Shown: one piece after another, positions 63,257 through 64,000 of the stretch
Layout of the letters: each line of letters starts with the position of its first letter
Position numbering within the stretch: position 1 is the stretch's first letter
Source of the DNA: Proteobacteria bacterium CG1_02_64_396
Lineage (GTDB): Bacteria; Pseudomonadota; MNWR01; CG1-02-64-396
Direction of reading: 5' to 3'
DNA: 64,000 bases
NCBI GenBank assembly: GCA_001872725.1
Contig: MNWR01000093.1
Span: 1 to 64,000, forward strand
Made by a program: the position numbers and the translations under genes
The notes under the pieces: model-generated
Seen by the model: the letters and a program-made list of their open reading frames with translations, nothing else
Databases searched by the model: none
What the model was told of the DNA's origin: nothing

Positions 63257-64000
63257 TCACACCCCCTGCCCCACCCCCGCCTTGGCATGTTCCCGCAAGA
63301 ACGCCGTCGCCTTCTCGGCCTCGACCGGCGCCCCCAGCCACATCCCCTGCACCAAGTCGCACCCTTGATTCCGTAAGAAATCGCGCTGCGCCTGGGTTTC
63401 GACCCCCTCGGCGATCACCTTGAGGTTCATGGTGTGCCCCATGGCGATGATGGTGGTGGCGATGGCGGCGTCGTCGGGGTCGGTGAGGATGTCGGTGACG
63501 AAGGAACGGTCGATCTTCAAGGTGGAGACCGGTAGCCGCTTGAGGTAGGCCAGCGAGGAGTAGCCGGTGCCAAAGTCGTCGATCGAAAAAACGATGCCGG
63601 CCCGGGATAGGGTTTCGAGCTGTTCGAACATTTCGGGGGTATGGCCCAGCAGCAGGCTTTCGGTGATCTCCAGTTCAAGCGTTCCCGGCTGCATGTCGAA
63701 GCGTTTTTGAATCTCCAACGCGGTGGTCACGAAGTTGGGATCGAGAAACTGCCTTGCCGAGACGTTGACGGCGATCCGTATGGGGGCGATCCCCTCGTTC
63801 CGCCAGGCCGCGAATTGTCGGCAGGCCTGTTCAAGCACCCAGCTCCCCAGGGGGACGATCAGCCCGGTCTCCTCGGCCAAAGGAATAAACCGGCTGGGTG
63901 GGATTGCGGCCAAACCTGGCTCTTCCCAACGCAGCAGCGCCTCCATTCCCCAAACCCCACCACCGGTTAAATCGACCTGGGGCTGAAAATTCAGGTGGAG
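63257..64000 (-). CDS. EAL-domain c-di-GMP phosphodiesterase, partial
   Basis: This is the C-terminal 247 residues of a larger protein whose start lies beyond base 64000. The EAL signature is EALLRW, preceded at the window edge by LNFQPQVDLTGG, with substrate-site segments NVSARQF, ELEITESLLL, IDDFGTGYSSLAYLKRLPV (seen in parts), KIDRSF and AEGVETQ. These residues are those needed for c-di-GMP hydrolysis, so the domain looks active. N-terminal domains cannot be seen. Confidence 0.92.
   Translation of the reverse strand, partial: LHLNFQPQVDLTGGGVWGMEALLRWEEPGLAAIPPSRFIPLAEETGLIVPLGSWVLEQACRQFAAWRNEGIAPIRIAVNVSARQFLDPNFVTTALEIQKRFDMQPGTLELEITESLLLGHTPEMFEQLETLSRAGIVFSIDDFGTGYSSLAYLKRLPVSTLKIDRSFVTDILTDPDDAAIATTIIAMGHTMNLKVIAEGVETQAQRDFLRNQGCDLVQGMWLGAPVEAEKATAFLREHAKAGVGQGV

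Overview
The window (64 kb, high GC, densely packed) comes from a Gram-negative bacterium, most likely a member of the Pseudomonadota. The evidence is the atpIBEFHAGDC-glmU-glmS gene order, hemC-hemD-hemB-hemX-hemY, the outer-membrane beta-barrel proteins, a lipoprotein, periplasmic multihaem cytochromes and REP/REPIN-type palindromic repeats. The class cannot be fixed from the sequence alone. No rRNA, tRNA or CRISPR array was seen.

Region 1 (about 0.29-16.2 kb) is an accessory block that reads as a lasso-peptide (RiPP) biosynthetic gene cluster with unusual tailoring capacity. It has two candidate precursor genes, one at each end of the tailoring genes: A1 at 288-470 (+) and A2 at 9461-9604 (-). 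Both leaders carry the same YTPPxxVDL recognition motif and both predicted cores end in Ser. The core enzymes are a split B protein (PqqD-like B1 at 6004-6285 and transglutaminase-like B2 protease at 4983-5456), an asparagine-synthetase-like cyclase C (10093-11976) and an ABC exporter (13198-14955). Candidate tailoring genes are two sulfotransferases (one fused to a cysteine-bearing barrel-like domain), two HPr-kinase-like proteins, a cobalamin-binding radical SAM protein, an ATP-grasp protein, a nucleotidyltransferase-like protein and a CxxCxxCC (YkgJ-type) protein. Both precursors are followed at once by strong terminator-like hairpins. The cluster is sprinkled with repeats, including six exact 84-bp units of an inverted REP pair between B1 and B2.

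Region 2 (16.3-33.4 kb) is housekeeping: haem synthesis (hemC, D, B, X, Y), the whole F1Fo ATP synthase operon behind a near-consensus sigma-70 promoter, glmU, glmS and a ClC chloride-channel protein. Region 3 (33.4-50.8 kb) holds a CBS-domain protein, the oxidative pentose phosphate set (pgl, zwf, gnd), an FmdB-type zinc ribbon, a PHP-type phosphatase, a Sua5/YciO protein, a class-I-amidotransferase hydrolase with an in-frame 165-bp MITE-like insertion, guaB-NYN-guaA, pyk, purT, hemH and an aminotransferase.

Region 4 (50.9-64 kb) is again accessory. An outer-membrane protein gene (50879-51847) has its 3' end copied at 57.5 kb. The two copies bracket an island carrying an AhpD-like protein, an AraC regulator, two periplasmic c-type cytochromes (one with an NPC-repeat tail), an ECF sigma/anti-sigma pair and a peroxiredoxin-like protein. 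After it come an RCC1/HYR-repeat lipoprotein, a small outer-membrane protein, an RloA/RloB (AbiL-like) putative phage-defence pair of lower GC, and the C-terminal part of an EAL-domain c-di-GMP phosphodiesterase that runs off the window end.
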